Below are positions 1 to 8,727 of a stretch of 64,000 bases of DNA, one piece after another. The DNA is taken from the NCBI RefSeq assembly GCF_011290365.1, contig NZ_CP049786.1, positions 3,162,001 through 3,226,000 on the forward strand, read 5' to 3'. Position numbers and translations under genes: made by a program. The notes beneath the pieces are model-generated. The model ran no database searches. It was not told the DNA's origin and saw only the letters and a program-made list of their open reading frames with translations. The first letter of the stretch is position 1. Each line of letters starts with the position of its first letter. The DNA is from Leclercia sp. 29361 (GTDB taxonomy: Bacteria > Pseudomonadota > Gammaproteobacteria > Enterobacterales > Enterobacteriaceae).

Positions 1-201
1 GTAATATGCTGTGATCATTAAGTTTTTGTGCGCAGCCTGCGCGGCAATCATCCCTGTGGGCCAGAACGGCTTTTCCAGGCGATATAATAGTCACCCCGGC
101 TATGGCGAGGTATGAGAAACGGCGCGATGTCGTTGAGAATAAATAACCAGATGCATAAGGAAATTCTTAAGCCGGGACCTTAACTGCTCACCGGATAACG
201 G

Positions 202-230
202 TTTACCTCCCTGCCCCGCAGCGTTACAAT
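202..230 (+). promoter_or_regulatory. Putative sigma-70 promoter of trhP
   Basis: A TTTACC -35 box (202-207) and a TACAAT -10 box (225-230) are separated by exactly 17 bases and lie about 80 bases before the trhP start. The remainder of 1-310 shows no convincing gene; a second TATAAT-like hexamer near 83-88 could be another start site. Promoter strength and the start point are inferred. Confidence 0.5.
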
Positions 231-310
231 GCCCGCCCTTAAAGTATGGGATCTCCTCCCGGCGCCCACCTGGTGTGCGCATCTGACCTGTCATCAGAAC
301 GAGAACAAAC

Positions 311-1672
311 ATGTTTAAACCGGAACTCCTCTCCCCGGCGGGAACGCTGAAAAATATGCGTTACGCCTTCGCCTATGGCGCCGATGCCGTCTATGCGGGC
401 CAACCGCGTTACTCACTGCGCGTGCGTAATAATGAATTCAACCACGAGAATCTGCAGCTCGGCATCAACGAAGCCCACGCGCAGGGGAAAAAATTCTACG
501 TGGTGGTGAACATCGCGCCGCACAACGCCAAGCTGAAAACCTTTATCCGCGACCTGAAACCGGTGGTAGAGATGGGGCCGGATGCGCTGATCATGTCGGA
601 CCCGGGTTTAATTATGCTGGTGCGGGAGAACTTCCCGGAGATGGATATTCACCTCTCGGTGCAGGCCAATGCCGTTAACTGGGCGACGGTGAAATTCTGG
701 CAGCAGATGGGGCTGACCCGCGTGATCCTCTCCCGCGAGCTGTCGCTGGAAGAGATCGAAGAGATCCGCAGCCAGGTTCCTGAGATGGAGCTGGAGATTT
801 TCGTCCACGGTGCGCTGTGCATGGCTTACTCTGGCCGTTGCCTGCTCTCGGGTTATATCAACAAGCGTGACCCGAACCAGGGCACCTGTACCAACGCCTG
901 CCGCTGGGAATACAAGGTCCAGGAAGGGAAGCAGGATGATGTCGGCAACATCGTGCACAAGCATGAGCCGATCCCGGTGCAGACCATTGAGCCGACGCTG
1001 GGCATCGGGGCGCCGACCGACAGCGTGTTTATGATTGAAGAGGCCCAGCGTCCGGGCGAGTACATGACCGCGTTCGAAGACGAGCACGGTACCTACATCA
1101 TGAACTCGAAAGATCTGCGCGCCATCGCCCACGTTGAGCGCCTGACCCAGATGGGCGTGCACTCGCTGAAAATCGAAGGCCGCACCAAATCCTATTACTA
1201 CTGCGCGCGAACCGCCCAAGTCTATCGCAAGGCGATCGACGACGCGGCGGCGGGCAAACCCTTCGACCCGACCCTGCTGGAAACCCTGGAAGGGCTGGCG
1301 CACCGCGGCTATACCGAAGGCTTCCTGCGTCGTCATACCCATGACGACTACCAGAACTACGACTACGGTCACTCGCTTTCCGAGCGCCAGCAGTTTGTCG
1401 GTGAGTTCACCGGCGAGCGCAAAGGCCCTCTGGCAGCCGTGGCGGTGAAAAACAAATTCCTCGTGGGTAACAGCCTGGAGTTGATGACCCCGCAAGGCAA
1501 CGTCAACTTCACCCTCGAACATATGGAAAACGGGAAAGGTGAAGCGGTATCGGTCGCGCCGGGAGACGGCCATACCGTCTGGCTGCCGGTGCCGGAAGAT
1601 ATTTCCCTGGATTATGCCCTGCTGATGCGTAATTTCACCGGAGAAAATACCCGTAATCCGCACGTCGGGTGA
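311..1672 (+). CDS. trhP: tRNA hydroxylation protein TrhP (YegQ), peptidase U32 family
   Basis: A 453-residue protein that starts like YegQ (MFKPELLSPAG) and has the family's full length. TrhP takes part in prephenate-dependent hydroxylation of tRNA wobble uridine to 5-hydroxyuridine; despite the U32 name it acts in tRNA modification. Cysteines at about 170, 177, 193 and 197 form the conserved cluster expected to hold an iron-sulfur centre. The start follows a purine-rich stretch and a plausible promoter at 202-230. It is transcribed alone and followed directly by the CyaR sRNA gene, as in E. coli. Long antisense ORFs over it are codon-bias shadows. Confidence 0.95.
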   Translation: MFKPELLSPAGTLKNMRYAFAYGADAVYAGQPRYSLRVRNNEFNHENLQLGINEAHAQGKKFYVVVNIAPHNAKLKTFIRDLKPVVEMGPDALIMSDPGLIMLVRENFPEMDIHLSVQANAVNWATVKFWQQMGLTRVILSRELSLEEIEEIRSQVPEMELEIFVHGALCMAYSGRCLLSGYINKRDPNQGTCTNACRWEYKVQEGKQDDVGNIVHKHEPIPVQTIEPTLGIGAPTDSVFMIEEAQRPGEYMTAFEDEHGTYIMNSKDLRAIAHVERLTQMGVHSLKIEGRTKSYYYCARTAQVYRKAIDDAAAGKPFDPTLLETLEGLAHRGYTEGFLRRHTHDDYQNYDYGHSLSERQQFVGEFTGERKGPLAAVAVKNKFLVGNSLELMTPQGNVNFTLEHMENGKGEAVSVAPGDGHTVWLPVPEDISLDYALLMRNFTGENTRNPHVG

Positions 1673-1705
1673 TTTTAGGGGTTATTTTCTGGTATGAGAT
1701 GATTC

Positions 1706-1748
1706 TTAGAATTCGATCACATACCGCTGCGTTTGATACGGGTATTAT
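1706..1748 (+). promoter_or_regulatory. CRP site and -10 box of the CyaR promoter
   Basis: TTAGA-ATTCGA-TCACA (1706-1721) fits the CRP half-site pattern with one perfect arm. A TATTAT -10 box lies at 1743-1748. The CRP centre falls about 42.5 bases before the inferred sRNA start at 1756, the spacing of class II CRP activation. CRP-cAMP activation of cyaR is established in E. coli and Salmonella; here it is inferred from the site. Confidence 0.75.
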
Positions 1749-1755
1749 CTATGAC

Positions 1756-1842
1756 GCTGAAAAACATAACCCATAAATGCTAGCTGTACCAGGAACCACC
1801 TCCTTAGCCTGAGTAATCTCCCTTACGCAGGCTAATTTTTTT
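1756..1842 (+). ncRNA. cyaR: Small regulatory RNA CyaR (RyeE)
   Basis: The sequence begins GCTGAAAAACATAACCC and contains the conserved unpaired region CCAGGAACCACCTCCTTAG, whose ACCTCC core is complementary to Shine-Dalgarno sequences. It ends in a hairpin, TTAGCCTG..CAGGCTAA, followed by a T-run at 1836-1842. This closely matches the known Hfq-dependent CyaR, which represses ompX, nadE, luxS and others. The location directly after trhP is the same as in E. coli. The rest of 1673-2037 holds no other recognisable element. Confidence 0.93.
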
Positions 1843-2037
1843 GTCTCAAAAACGCCCCGCTCCCTTCTTACAGAACGCTATCACAACGCTTCCATAAGCG
1901 TCATTAATGTAAATTTATCTTTATTTTCAACGAGAAGTAACTGAAATCATCAATTTATTAAAGGCTGGGTATTCAGGCACATATAGAATGCTATTCTTCT
2001 TATGAATGAAATTTCACTTAAGGAGAAGGAGAAATAT

Positions 2038-2376
2038 ATGTACTGGGTGGTAGAAAACAGGATGGTGTGCCCTCGTACCGGAACAATATTCATTCACGTT
2101 CTGACTGTTAAAAATCTCAGATTGATAATCTGGTATAAAGGTGATTACTTTATCAGCACTGGCTCGGTTCTTATTACCGGCCCCTTCGGAATTGCCGTAG
2201 ACGGCACATTAAGAAAGCTTCATATCCTGCGCACCTTCCCTTATAACGCTACCTTTTGGTCATCATTTGTCGCGAATTCGGGATGCCCTGGCAACGATGG
2301 CACCCTTATTACCCACTGCAAACATCACTCTGATTGTGTGTTCGCGTTATGCCCATATGGCGCCATCGCCTCATAA
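2038..2376 (+). CDS. Hypothetical protein, 112 residues
   Basis: Not recognised. ATG 2038 follows a strong AAGGAG-type ribosome binding site, so it is preferred over the in-frame ATG at 2002. The product has no signal peptide or clear membrane span, and its C-terminal third contains four cysteines and two histidines (CPGNDG..HCKHH..C..C). The region is more AT-rich than its neighbours, and in E. coli K-12 this interval carries unrelated accessory genes, so recent acquisition is plausible. The reading frame could be fortuitous, since no domain supports it. Confidence 0.45.
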   Translation: MYWVVENRMVCPRTGTIFIHVLTVKNLRLIIWYKGDYFISTGSVLITGPFGIAVDGTLRKLHILRTFPYNATFWSSFVANSGCPGNDGTLITHCKHHSDCVFALCPYGAIAS

Positions 2377-2503
2377 AAGTCCGGTCCGAGTGGCGCACGT
2401 TTTGGCTCGCCACTCATTTAATTTTTATCCTTTCATCCTCTTCTTACCCGCTTTTGTCCGCGCTGCGATACACTTTTGAAAGATCAGCACAGGAGCAATG
2501 TGG

Positions 2504-3403
2504 ATGGCGACCTATCCGGCAAGTTTATTAATTCTGAACGGCAAAGGGACAGGCAACGACCTGTTGCGCGAAGCCGTGACGCTTCTTCGGGAAGAAGGAG
2601 TGGTGATCCATGTCCGCGTGACATGGGAGAAAGGTGATGCAGCCCGTTATATTCAGGAAGCGTGCGACCTTGGGGTGGAGACCGTCATTGCGGGCGGCGG
2701 CGATGGCACCATCAATGAGGTGGCGACGGCGCTGATAGACCTGCCCGACGCGCAGCGTCCGGCGCTGGGCATTCTGCCGCTCGGCACCGCCAACGATTTT
2801 GCCACCAGCGCCGGGATCCCCGAGAGCCTCGACAAGGCCCTGCAGCTGGCGATCGCCGGTAAAGCCACGGCGGTGGATATCGCCCGGGTCAACGACACTA
2901 CCTGCTTTATCAATATGGCGACCGGCGGGTTTGGCACCCGTATTACCAGCGAAACGCCGGAGAAAATGAAAGCCGCACTGGGCGGTGTCTCGTACCTGAT
3001 CCACGGTCTGGCGCGAATGGATTTACTCAAGCCTGATACGTGTGAAATTCGCGGCGAGAACTTTCGCTGGGAGGGCGATGCGCTGGTGATCGGTATCGGC
3101 AATGGCCGTCAGGCGGGAGGCGGGCAACAGCTCTGCCCGGATGCATTGATTAACGATGGACAGCTCCAGCTGCGCATTTTTTCCGCCAACGAACTGCTTC
3201 CGGCGCTGCTGACGACGCTGACCAGACCGGAAGAGAGCCCGAACGTCATCGACGGTCAGTCAGCCTGGTTTGAGGTCGTTGCCCCACACGGCATGACCTT
3301 TAATCTGGATGGCGAACCGCTGAGCGGCGATCATTTCCGCATCGCGCTGTTGCCTGGCGCCCTCCAGTGCCGGTTGCCGCCGGATTGCCCGCTTCTGCGT
3401 TGA
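2504..3403 (+). CDS. yegS: Lipid kinase YegS, diacylglycerol-kinase fold
   Basis: A 299-residue soluble member of the diacylglycerol/sphingosine kinase-like family, which phosphorylates lipids such as phosphatidylglycerol in vitro. It shows the nucleotide-binding GGGDGT motif near residue 64 and the [10 protein letters not shown] motif that follows it; the C-terminal end DCPLLR is characteristic of YegS. The start at 2504 is chosen over ATG 2498 because the AGGAG at 2490-2494 is 8-9 bases away from it and the product then begins [13 protein letters not shown] as in E. coli YegS. It is transcribed toward the leftward ABC operon and separated from it by a repeat. Confidence 0.93.
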   Translation: MATYPASLLILNGKGTGNDLLREAVTLLREEGVVIHVRVTWEKGDAARYIQEACDLGVETVIAGGGDGTINEVATALIDLPDAQRPALGILPLGTANDFATSAGIPESLDKALQLAIAGKATAVDIARVNDTTCFINMATGGFGTRITSETPEKMKAALGGVSYLIHGLARMDLLKPDTCEIRGENFRWEGDALVIGIGNGRQAGGGQQLCPDALINDGQLQLRIFSANELLPALLTTLTRPEESPNVIDGQSAWFEVVAPHGMTFNLDGEPLSGDHFRIALLPGALQCRLPPDCPLLR

Positions 3404-3428
3404 ATTTACGGGATTGGTGCGGCCGGTT

Positions 3429-3503
3429 CCCCCTCACCCCAGCCCTCTCCCTCAAGGGAGAGGGGGCAAGATCGTAGGCCGGGTAAGCGCAGCGCCACCC
3501 GGC
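3429..3503. repeat. Intergenic inverted repeat plus REP unit
   Basis: The left half is a CCCTCTCCCT..AGGGAGAGGG inverted repeat preceded by CCCTCACCCC. The right half is a REP-like unit, GTAGGCCGGGTAAGCGCAGC followed by GCCACCCGGC. It lies between two convergent genes. Related units occur at 10095, 37140, 40521, 52912 and 57944. Confidence 0.8.
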
Positions 3504-3523
3504 ATCAGGCCGCACCGAACCCA

Positions 3524-4297
3524 CTAATACACCGCCACCTCCCGGGCCATCTCGCGGGAATACTGTTGGCTGGCGTTGACCAGCATCCGGGTGTAATCCG
3601 TTTGCGCCTGCCCTGCCACCAGGTCATCCACCGTCAGGGTTTCGAGGATCTTGCCGTATTGCATCACCGCCACCTTCTGGCACAGATGGGCGATCACCCC
3701 CAGGTCATGGGTCACCATCAGGTAGGTGAGCTTCGACTCACGCTGCAGCTCCGCCAGCAGGTTTAAGATCTCCGCCTGCACCGAGACGTCCAGCGCTGAG
3801 GTCGGCTCGTCGAGCAACAGCACCTGAGGTTCGAGGATCAGCGCCCGGGCAATCGCCACGCGCTGACGCTGGCCGCCGGAGAGCTGATGCGGATAGCGAT
3901 CGCGGAAGGCGCGATTAAGGCCCACTTTATCCAGCAGCGCGTGAATGCGCCGATCCCGGTCGTTGATGCCGTGGATTTGCAGCGGCTCCTCCAGAATATC
4001 GCCGATGGTATGCCGCGGGTGCAGCGAACCGTAGGGATCCTGAAACACCATCTGCACCAGCCGACAGCGCTGGGGGCTGATGCGCCGCTCCAGCGGCTGA
4101 CCGTTGATCGCCAGCGCCCCGTCCCAGTGGGTGAACAACCCGGCCAGGCACTTCAGCACCGTGGTTTTACCCGAGCCCGACTCCCCCACCAGGCCATAAA
4201 TCTCCCCCGGCTGGACGTTAATATTGACGTCATACAACACCTGGCTGCGTTTCTCGCCTTCGCCAAAGGCCAGATTCAGGTTTTTTACCTCGATCAT
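3524..4297 (-). CDS. Dipeptide-type ABC transporter ATPase (DppF/OppF class)
   Basis: A 257-residue ABC ATPase with Walker A GESGSGKTT near residue 39, signature LSGGQRQRVAIARAL, Walker B LLLDEPTSALD and the H-loop histidine in MVTHD. It is the last gene of a leftward operon encoding a complete peptide/nickel/opine-family importer. It starts 9 bases after the preceding ATPase gene, and the two would form the heterodimeric motor. The substrate is unknown; the co-transcribed enolase-superfamily enzyme suggests an acid sugar, modified sugar or amino-acid derivative rather than ordinary peptides. Confidence 0.88.
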   Translation of the reverse strand: MIEVKNLNLAFGEGEKRSQVLYDVNINVQPGEIYGLVGESGSGKTTVLKCLAGLFTHWDGALAINGQPLERRISPQRCRLVQMVFQDPYGSLHPRHTIGDILEEPLQIHGINDRDRRIHALLDKVGLNRAFRDRYPHQLSGGQRQRVAIARALILEPQVLLLDEPTSALDVSVQAEILNLLAELQRESKLTYLMVTHDLGVIAHLCQKVAVMQYGKILETLTVDDLVAGQAQTDYTRMLVNASQQYSREMAREVAVY

Positions 4298-4306
4298 CTT
4301 CGCTCC

Positions 4307-5179
4307 TTATTCGGTCAGCCAGCTGGCCTGGCGCTGCAACACCGGCAGCACCGGGCGGCGGTGATTCATCTCCGGCAGGGCATTGATCAGCCCCTGCGTA
4401 TACGGGTGCCGGGCGTTGTGCAGATCGCAGGCGGCAATCGACTCCACTACCCGCCCGGCGTACATCACCAGCACCCGGTCACAGAAGCTGCGCACCAGGT
4501 TGATGTCGTGACTGATAAAGATCAGCCCCAGCCCGCGGGACTGGACTAAATCATCCAGCAATCCCAGTACCTGCAGGCGCACCGAGACGTCCAGTGCCGA
4601 GGTGGGCTCATCGGCGATCACCAGTTCCGGGTCGGTGATCAGCATCATAGCGATCATGATGCGCTGCCCTTGCCCGCCGGAAATCTCGTGCGGATAGAGC
4701 TGATAGACCCGCTCCGGCTGGCGAATGCGCACCACATCGAGCATCTCCAGCACTTTGGCTTTCGCCTCCGCCTTGCGCCCCGGATGGTGGGTCAGCCAGG
4801 CCTCGGCAATCTGATCCCCGACGCAGACCACCGGGTTAAGGGAGTACTTCGGGTCCTGCATGATCATCGAGATACGCTTGCCGCGAATACCGCGCATCTG
4901 CGCCTCGCTGACCTTCTGCAAATCCACATCGCCAAACTGCATCCGGGTGGCGGTGATCTGCGCTTTGGCCGGGTGCAGGCGCAGCAGCGCCCGTCCGACG
5001 GTGGATTTGCCGGAGCCCGACTCGCCGACAATCGCCAGCTTCTCACGCCCCAGTTGAAAGGAGACGCCGCGCACCGCGTTGGTAACCGCGCGTCCGTTGA
5101 TAAAGTCGATGTGCAGGTCACGCACGTCCAGCAGTGGCGCATCAGTTGCTGCGAGGATCGAGGATGTCACGTAAGCCAT
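4307..5179 (-). CDS. Dipeptide-type ABC transporter ATPase (DppD/OppD class)
   Basis: A 290-residue ATPase with Walker A GESGSGKST, a variant signature ISGGQGQRIMIAMML, Walker B LVIADEPTSALD and H-loop FISHD. The C-terminal region HPYTQGL is typical of OppD/DppD-type subunits. The ORF overlaps the end of the upstream permease gene by 38 bases, so translational coupling is likely; no better internal start with a clear ribosome site was seen. It pairs with the ATPase at 3524-4297. Confidence 0.88.
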   Translation of the reverse strand: MAYVTSSILAATDAPLLDVRDLHIDFINGRAVTNAVRGVSFQLGREKLAIVGESGSGKSTVGRALLRLHPAKAQITATRMQFGDVDLQKVSEAQMRGIRGKRISMIMQDPKYSLNPVVCVGDQIAEAWLTHHPGRKAEAKAKVLEMLDVVRIRQPERVYQLYPHEISGGQGQRIMIAMMLITDPELVIADEPTSALDVSVRLQVLGLLDDLVQSRGLGLIFISHDINLVRSFCDRVLVMYAGRVVESIAACDLHNARHPYTQGLINALPEMNHRRPVLPVLQRQASWLTE

Positions 5180-6047
5180 CTCCTAAGAAGTTGAACGCCA
5201 GGCTGTTAATCAGGATCGCCAGCCCCGGAATAGTCACTACCCACCAGCACTCCATCATGTAGGTGCGCCCGCTGGAGATCATCGCCCCCCACTCCGGCTC
5301 CGGCGGCTGTGCGCCGAGACCGAGGAAGCCGAGACCGGCGGCGGTCAGGATGATCCCGGCCATGTTCATGGTGATACGGATAATCACCGACGGCAGGCAC
5401 AGGGGCACAATATGCCGCCACAGCACCCGTACCGGGGAGGCCCCCTGCAGACGCACGGCAGAGATAAAGTCGGCCTGGCGCAGCGAGAGGGTTTCGGCCC
5501 GGGCCAGACGGGCAATCGGCGGCCAGGCAGTGATGGTAATCGCAATCACCACGTGCTCCAGCCCCGGACCGAGGGCGGCGACAAACGCCAGCGCCAGCAC
5601 CAGACTTGGGAAGGAGATAAAGATATCGGTAACGCGCATCAGCACCGCATCGACCTTACCGCCAAAGTACCCGGCGGTAACCCCCAGCAGCAGCCCCAGC
5701 GGGCCGACGGTCACGGAGACCAGCAGGACGATATAGAGCGTAATGCGCGAGCCGTACACCAGGCGGCTGAAGATATCCCGGCCAAACTCGTCGGTGCCGA
5801 ACCAGTGTTGGGCGTTCGGCGCCACCAGGGCGTTATTCAGATCCTGTACCAGCGGGTTGTACGGCGCAATCCACGGCGCGAAGGCCGCGACGATCAACAG
5901 CAGCAGGATGATGCCGCCGCCAATCGCCGTCAGCGGGTTACGCGCCATCTGCCCGGCAAAGCCCAGCGAGCGACGGGCCATCCGCGCCAGACGCTGACGT
6001 CCTTCGCTGCGAACGGGTTGCAGGGGTGTATCCAGAGAAACGGTCAT
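5142..6047 (-). CDS. Dipeptide-type ABC transporter permease (DppC/OppC class)
   Basis: A 301-residue inner-membrane protein. The cytoplasmic N-terminus is followed by a first span near residues 38-58 and the OppC-N element (APYNPLVQD, then FGTDEFGRDIFSR) typical of DppC/OppC proteins. The EAA loop region with GASPVRVLWRHIVP contacts the ATPases. Its ATG overlaps the stop of the partner permease (ATGA at 6044-6047). It forms the heterodimeric channel with the 6044-7081 product. Confidence 0.9.
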   Translation of the reverse strand: MTVSLDTPLQPVRSEGRQRLARMARRSLGFAGQMARNPLTAIGGGIILLLLIVAAFAPWIAPYNPLVQDLNNALVAPNAQHWFGTDEFGRDIFSRLVYGSRITLYIVLLVSVTVGPLGLLLGVTAGYFGGKVDAVLMRVTDIFISFPSLVLALAFVAALGPGLEHVVIAITITAWPPIARLARAETLSLRQADFISAVRLQGASPVRVLWRHIVPLCLPSVIIRITMNMAGIILTAAGLGFLGLGAQPPEPEWGAMISSGRTYMMECWWVVTIPGLAILINSLAFNFLGDGLRDILDPRSN

Positions 6048-7081
6048 GATTTCGTCCTCGGGTCAAAGAGTTGATACAGCATGTCGGAGAGCAGGTTGAG
6101 CATCACGAAGATGATCCCCACCAGCAGGACGCAGCCCATCACCGCGTTCATGTCCCCCAGCAGCAGGCTGCCGGTAAGATAGGAGCCAAAGCCGGGCCAG
6201 GAGAAGACAGTTTCAATCAGCACCGCCCCTTCCAGCAGCGACCCGTAGGCCAGCGCCACCACCGTGAGTAACTGAACGAGGATGTTGCGGAACGCGTGGT
6301 TCCAGATCACCTGCCGCTCGGTTAACCCTTTCACCCGGGCGGTAATAATGAACTCCTGCGACAGCTGGGCCAGCATAAAGCTGCGGGTCATGCGGCTGAT
6401 GTAGGCCAGGGAGTGGAAGCCCAGCAGCGAGGCCGGCAGCACCAGATGGTTAATGGCGTTCCAGAACACCGCGCTGTTGCCTGCCAGCAGGGCGTCGACG
6501 GTCATCAATCCGGTGCGACGCGGCACAAGGCCATCCAGGCCCAGATCCAGCCGTCCTGCACCGCCCACCCAGCCGAGCCAGGCGTAGAACAGCAGCAGCC
6601 CCATCATCCCGACCCAGAAGATCGGCGTGGAGTAACCGGCGAGGCTGATGATGCGCACCACATAATCTGAGACGCTGTTACGCCGTGCGGCGGCCAGCAC
6701 CCCCAGGGGGATACCCAGACCGGCCCCGACAATAATCGCCATCGTCGCCAGCTCGAGGGTCGCCGGGAAGACGCGCATAATGTCATCCAGCACCGGTTTG
6801 CCGGTCAGCAGGGCATTGCCGAAATCGCCGTGCAGCAGGTTGTTAAGGTAGATACCGAACTGGGTCAGCAGGGACTTGTCAAAGCCCAGCTGCTGATAAA
6901 CCTGCTGATAGGTGCTGTGGTCGGCATCCGGGCCGACAATCGCCAGCACCGGATCCACCGGCATCACCCGGCCAATAAAGAAGGTCAGCACCAGCAGGCC
7001 GAACAGGGTCACCAGCACCTGGGTTAGCCGTTTTGAGAAACGGCGGGTGCGGGAGCCCGGGGCGAGGATCACAACGCTCAT
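6044..7081 (-). CDS. Dipeptide-type ABC transporter permease (DppB/OppB class)
   Basis: A 345-residue protein with about six membrane spans and the BPD-transport features of DppB/OppB: an N-terminal span near residues 20-42, the P-V-D-P-V periplasmic start of the extracellular loop, and the EAA motif near ITARVKGLTERQVIWNHA. The ATG overlaps the stop of the substrate-binding protein gene (7078-7081), and its own stop overlaps the next permease start, so the genes are translated as one coupled set. Confidence 0.9.
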   Translation of the reverse strand: MSVVILAPGSRTRRFSKRLTQVLVTLFGLLVLTFFIGRVMPVDPVLAIVGPDADHSTYQQVYQQLGFDKSLLTQFGIYLNNLLHGDFGNALLTGKPVLDDIMRVFPATLELATMAIIVGAGLGIPLGVLAAARRNSVSDYVVRIISLAGYSTPIFWVGMMGLLLFYAWLGWVGGAGRLDLGLDGLVPRRTGLMTVDALLAGNSAVFWNAINHLVLPASLLGFHSLAYISRMTRSFMLAQLSQEFIITARVKGLTERQVIWNHAFRNILVQLLTVVALAYGSLLEGAVLIETVFSWPGFGSYLTGSLLLGDMNAVMGCVLLVGIIFVMLNLLSDMLYQLFDPRTKS

Positions 7082-8694
7082 TTTTCACCTCCGGTTTTGT
7101 ACACTTCGCGCAGGAAGGTGGTGGCCGACGGATGCGACTGGAAGTTTTTGACTTCGTTGCGCACAACCACCGAATCAACCATCTGCGACAGCGGGAGCAA
7201 GGCCGGGATCAGCTGGTCGTAACGCACCTGGATCTGCTGGTAATCGGCGATCTGTTTCTGCGGATCGCGCTCCAGCAGGGCCTTGTCAATCATCTCGTTC
7301 AGCGGTTTGTCGTAAAAACCGGTGCGCCAGCCCTGGAAATTGGTCAGCCGGGCCTCGTCGCTGTTGTCAGGGTTGTAGACCAGCGCGCGCAGGCTGGAGT
7401 GCGGATGGGGCTCTACCCCGCTGCCGCCGCGTCCGACCAGCATGTCGAACTTGCGCTCGCGCATCGCGCCGTAGATCTGGTTCCCGGTGCCGGTGATGAT
7501 TTTGGCGTTAATGCCCGCCTGCATCAGGGTGGACTGCACGGCGATGGCGATATTAAGGAACGGCTGATCTGCCAGCACCCGCAGGGTGGTGTCGAAGCCA
7601 TCCGGGTAGCCCGCTTCTGCCAGCAGTTTTTTGGCGCGCGGGATATCCAGCTTGTAGCCGGGATCCGGCAGCGTTGACGGCATCCCGGCCTTGATCGGCC
7701 GCTGGTGCAGCACGCCGTAGCCCGGCATCAGCGCCTTGTTGATACCCTGATAGTCAATCAGGTAGCGTACCGCTTCGCGCACTTTCGGGTTGGCAAAGTG
7801 CGCCTCCTTCATGCTCATCGCCACGTAGTAGACCGTACCCTTCTGCACGGCTTCCACCGTCAGCTGCGGATCTTTACGCAGGGCGTTGATGTCCGCCACC
7901 GCCATGTTGCTGGCGATATCCAGATCGCCCTTCTCCACCATCAGGCGCAGGGTTTGCGACTCCTGGAAGTGGCGCAGGACCACGCGGTTCATCTTCGGCG
8001 CTTCGCGCCAGTAGGTCGGGTTGCGCTGCATGCGCAGTACGTCTTTGGCCTGCCAGGTGTCGAGCATAAAGGGCCCGGAACCGGCTTCGTTGGTGGTCAG
8101 CCAGCGGTTGCCCCAGTCGCTGTTGACCTCGTGGCTGAGTACCGTTTTGCGGTCCAGCACACCGAGGTTGCCCAGCGCGCCGAGGGAGTAGATCACCAGC
8201 TGCGGATCGTTAGCCTTCGGCAGGGTGAGCTGCACGGTGTGGTCATCGAGGGCTTTAATCTGCTGATCGATATTCTTCTTAGAAAACCCATAAGATTTCC
8301 ACACCGAGGCCTGAGCCAGGTTCAGGTGCAGCAGGCGGCGCATCGACCACACCACGTCCTCGGCAGTGAGCGGGTTGCCGGAGTGGAAGGTGACGTTATC
8401 GCGCAGATGGAAGGTCAGGGTTTTACCGTCCGGGGAGATGTCCCAGGATTTCGCCAGCGCCGGTTTGACGTTGGTGAGGGTGTTGGGGTCCAGTTCCACC
8501 AGCGAATCGTAGAGATTGACCACAATGCCGACCACTTCGTTACCGGTCATCGCGGCCGGATCGAGAGTCAGCAGGTTGTTCATGTTCATACCGATGATGA
8601 GCTGATCGGGCGGCGTTTTTGCGTACGCCGCACCGCTCCCCATCATCAGCGCGAGCGCGAGTAAACACGCTCCGGTGAGGAGGGTTCTTTTCAT
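7078..8694 (-). CDS. Periplasmic substrate-binding protein, SBP family 5
   Basis: A 538-residue protein with a classical signal peptide (positively charged start, hydrophobic core, likely cleavage after AYA at about residue 25). It contains the family 5 signature regions: LAKSWDISPDGKTLTFHLRD, then FHSGNPLTAEDVVWS and a later AGYPDGF motif. Family members bind peptides, nickel-chelates, opines or oligosaccharides. It is the second gene of the operon, just after the enolase-superfamily gene, and is likely the specificity determinant of the importer. The ligand cannot be read from the sequence. Confidence 0.9.
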   Translation of the reverse strand: MKRTLLTGACLLALALMMGSGAAYAKTPPDQLIIGMNMNNLLTLDPAAMTGNEVVGIVVNLYDSLVELDPNTLTNVKPALAKSWDISPDGKTLTFHLRDNVTFHSGNPLTAEDVVWSMRRLLHLNLAQASVWKSYGFSKKNIDQQIKALDDHTVQLTLPKANDPQLVIYSLGALGNLGVLDRKTVLSHEVNSDWGNRWLTTNEAGSGPFMLDTWQAKDVLRMQRNPTYWREAPKMNRVVLRHFQESQTLRLMVEKGDLDIASNMAVADINALRKDPQLTVEAVQKGTVYYVAMSMKEAHFANPKVREAVRYLIDYQGINKALMPGYGVLHQRPIKAGMPSTLPDPGYKLDIPRAKKLLAEAGYPDGFDTTLRVLADQPFLNIAIAVQSTLMQAGINAKIITGTGNQIYGAMRERKFDMLVGRGGSGVEPHPHSSLRALVYNPDNSDEARLTNFQGWRTGFYDKPLNEMIDKALLERDPQKQIADYQQIQVRYDQLIPALLPLSQMVDSVVVRNEVKNFQSHPSATTFLREVYKTGGEK

Positions 8695-8727
8695 GTATAT
8701 ATCGCCTGTAGGGTACGTTTTTATTTG

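Noticed and set aside
608-1663. A 351-codon antisense ORF over trhP
   Set aside because: It mirrors the codon bias of trhP in the opposite frame and has no domain or ribosome site. The same applies to long antisense frames over dat-ddc (30982-32325), metG (38496-40007), the ABC operon (5412-6074, 7705-8664, 8725-9735), the 37130-38278 frame over mrp and the 55569-56693 frame over dld.
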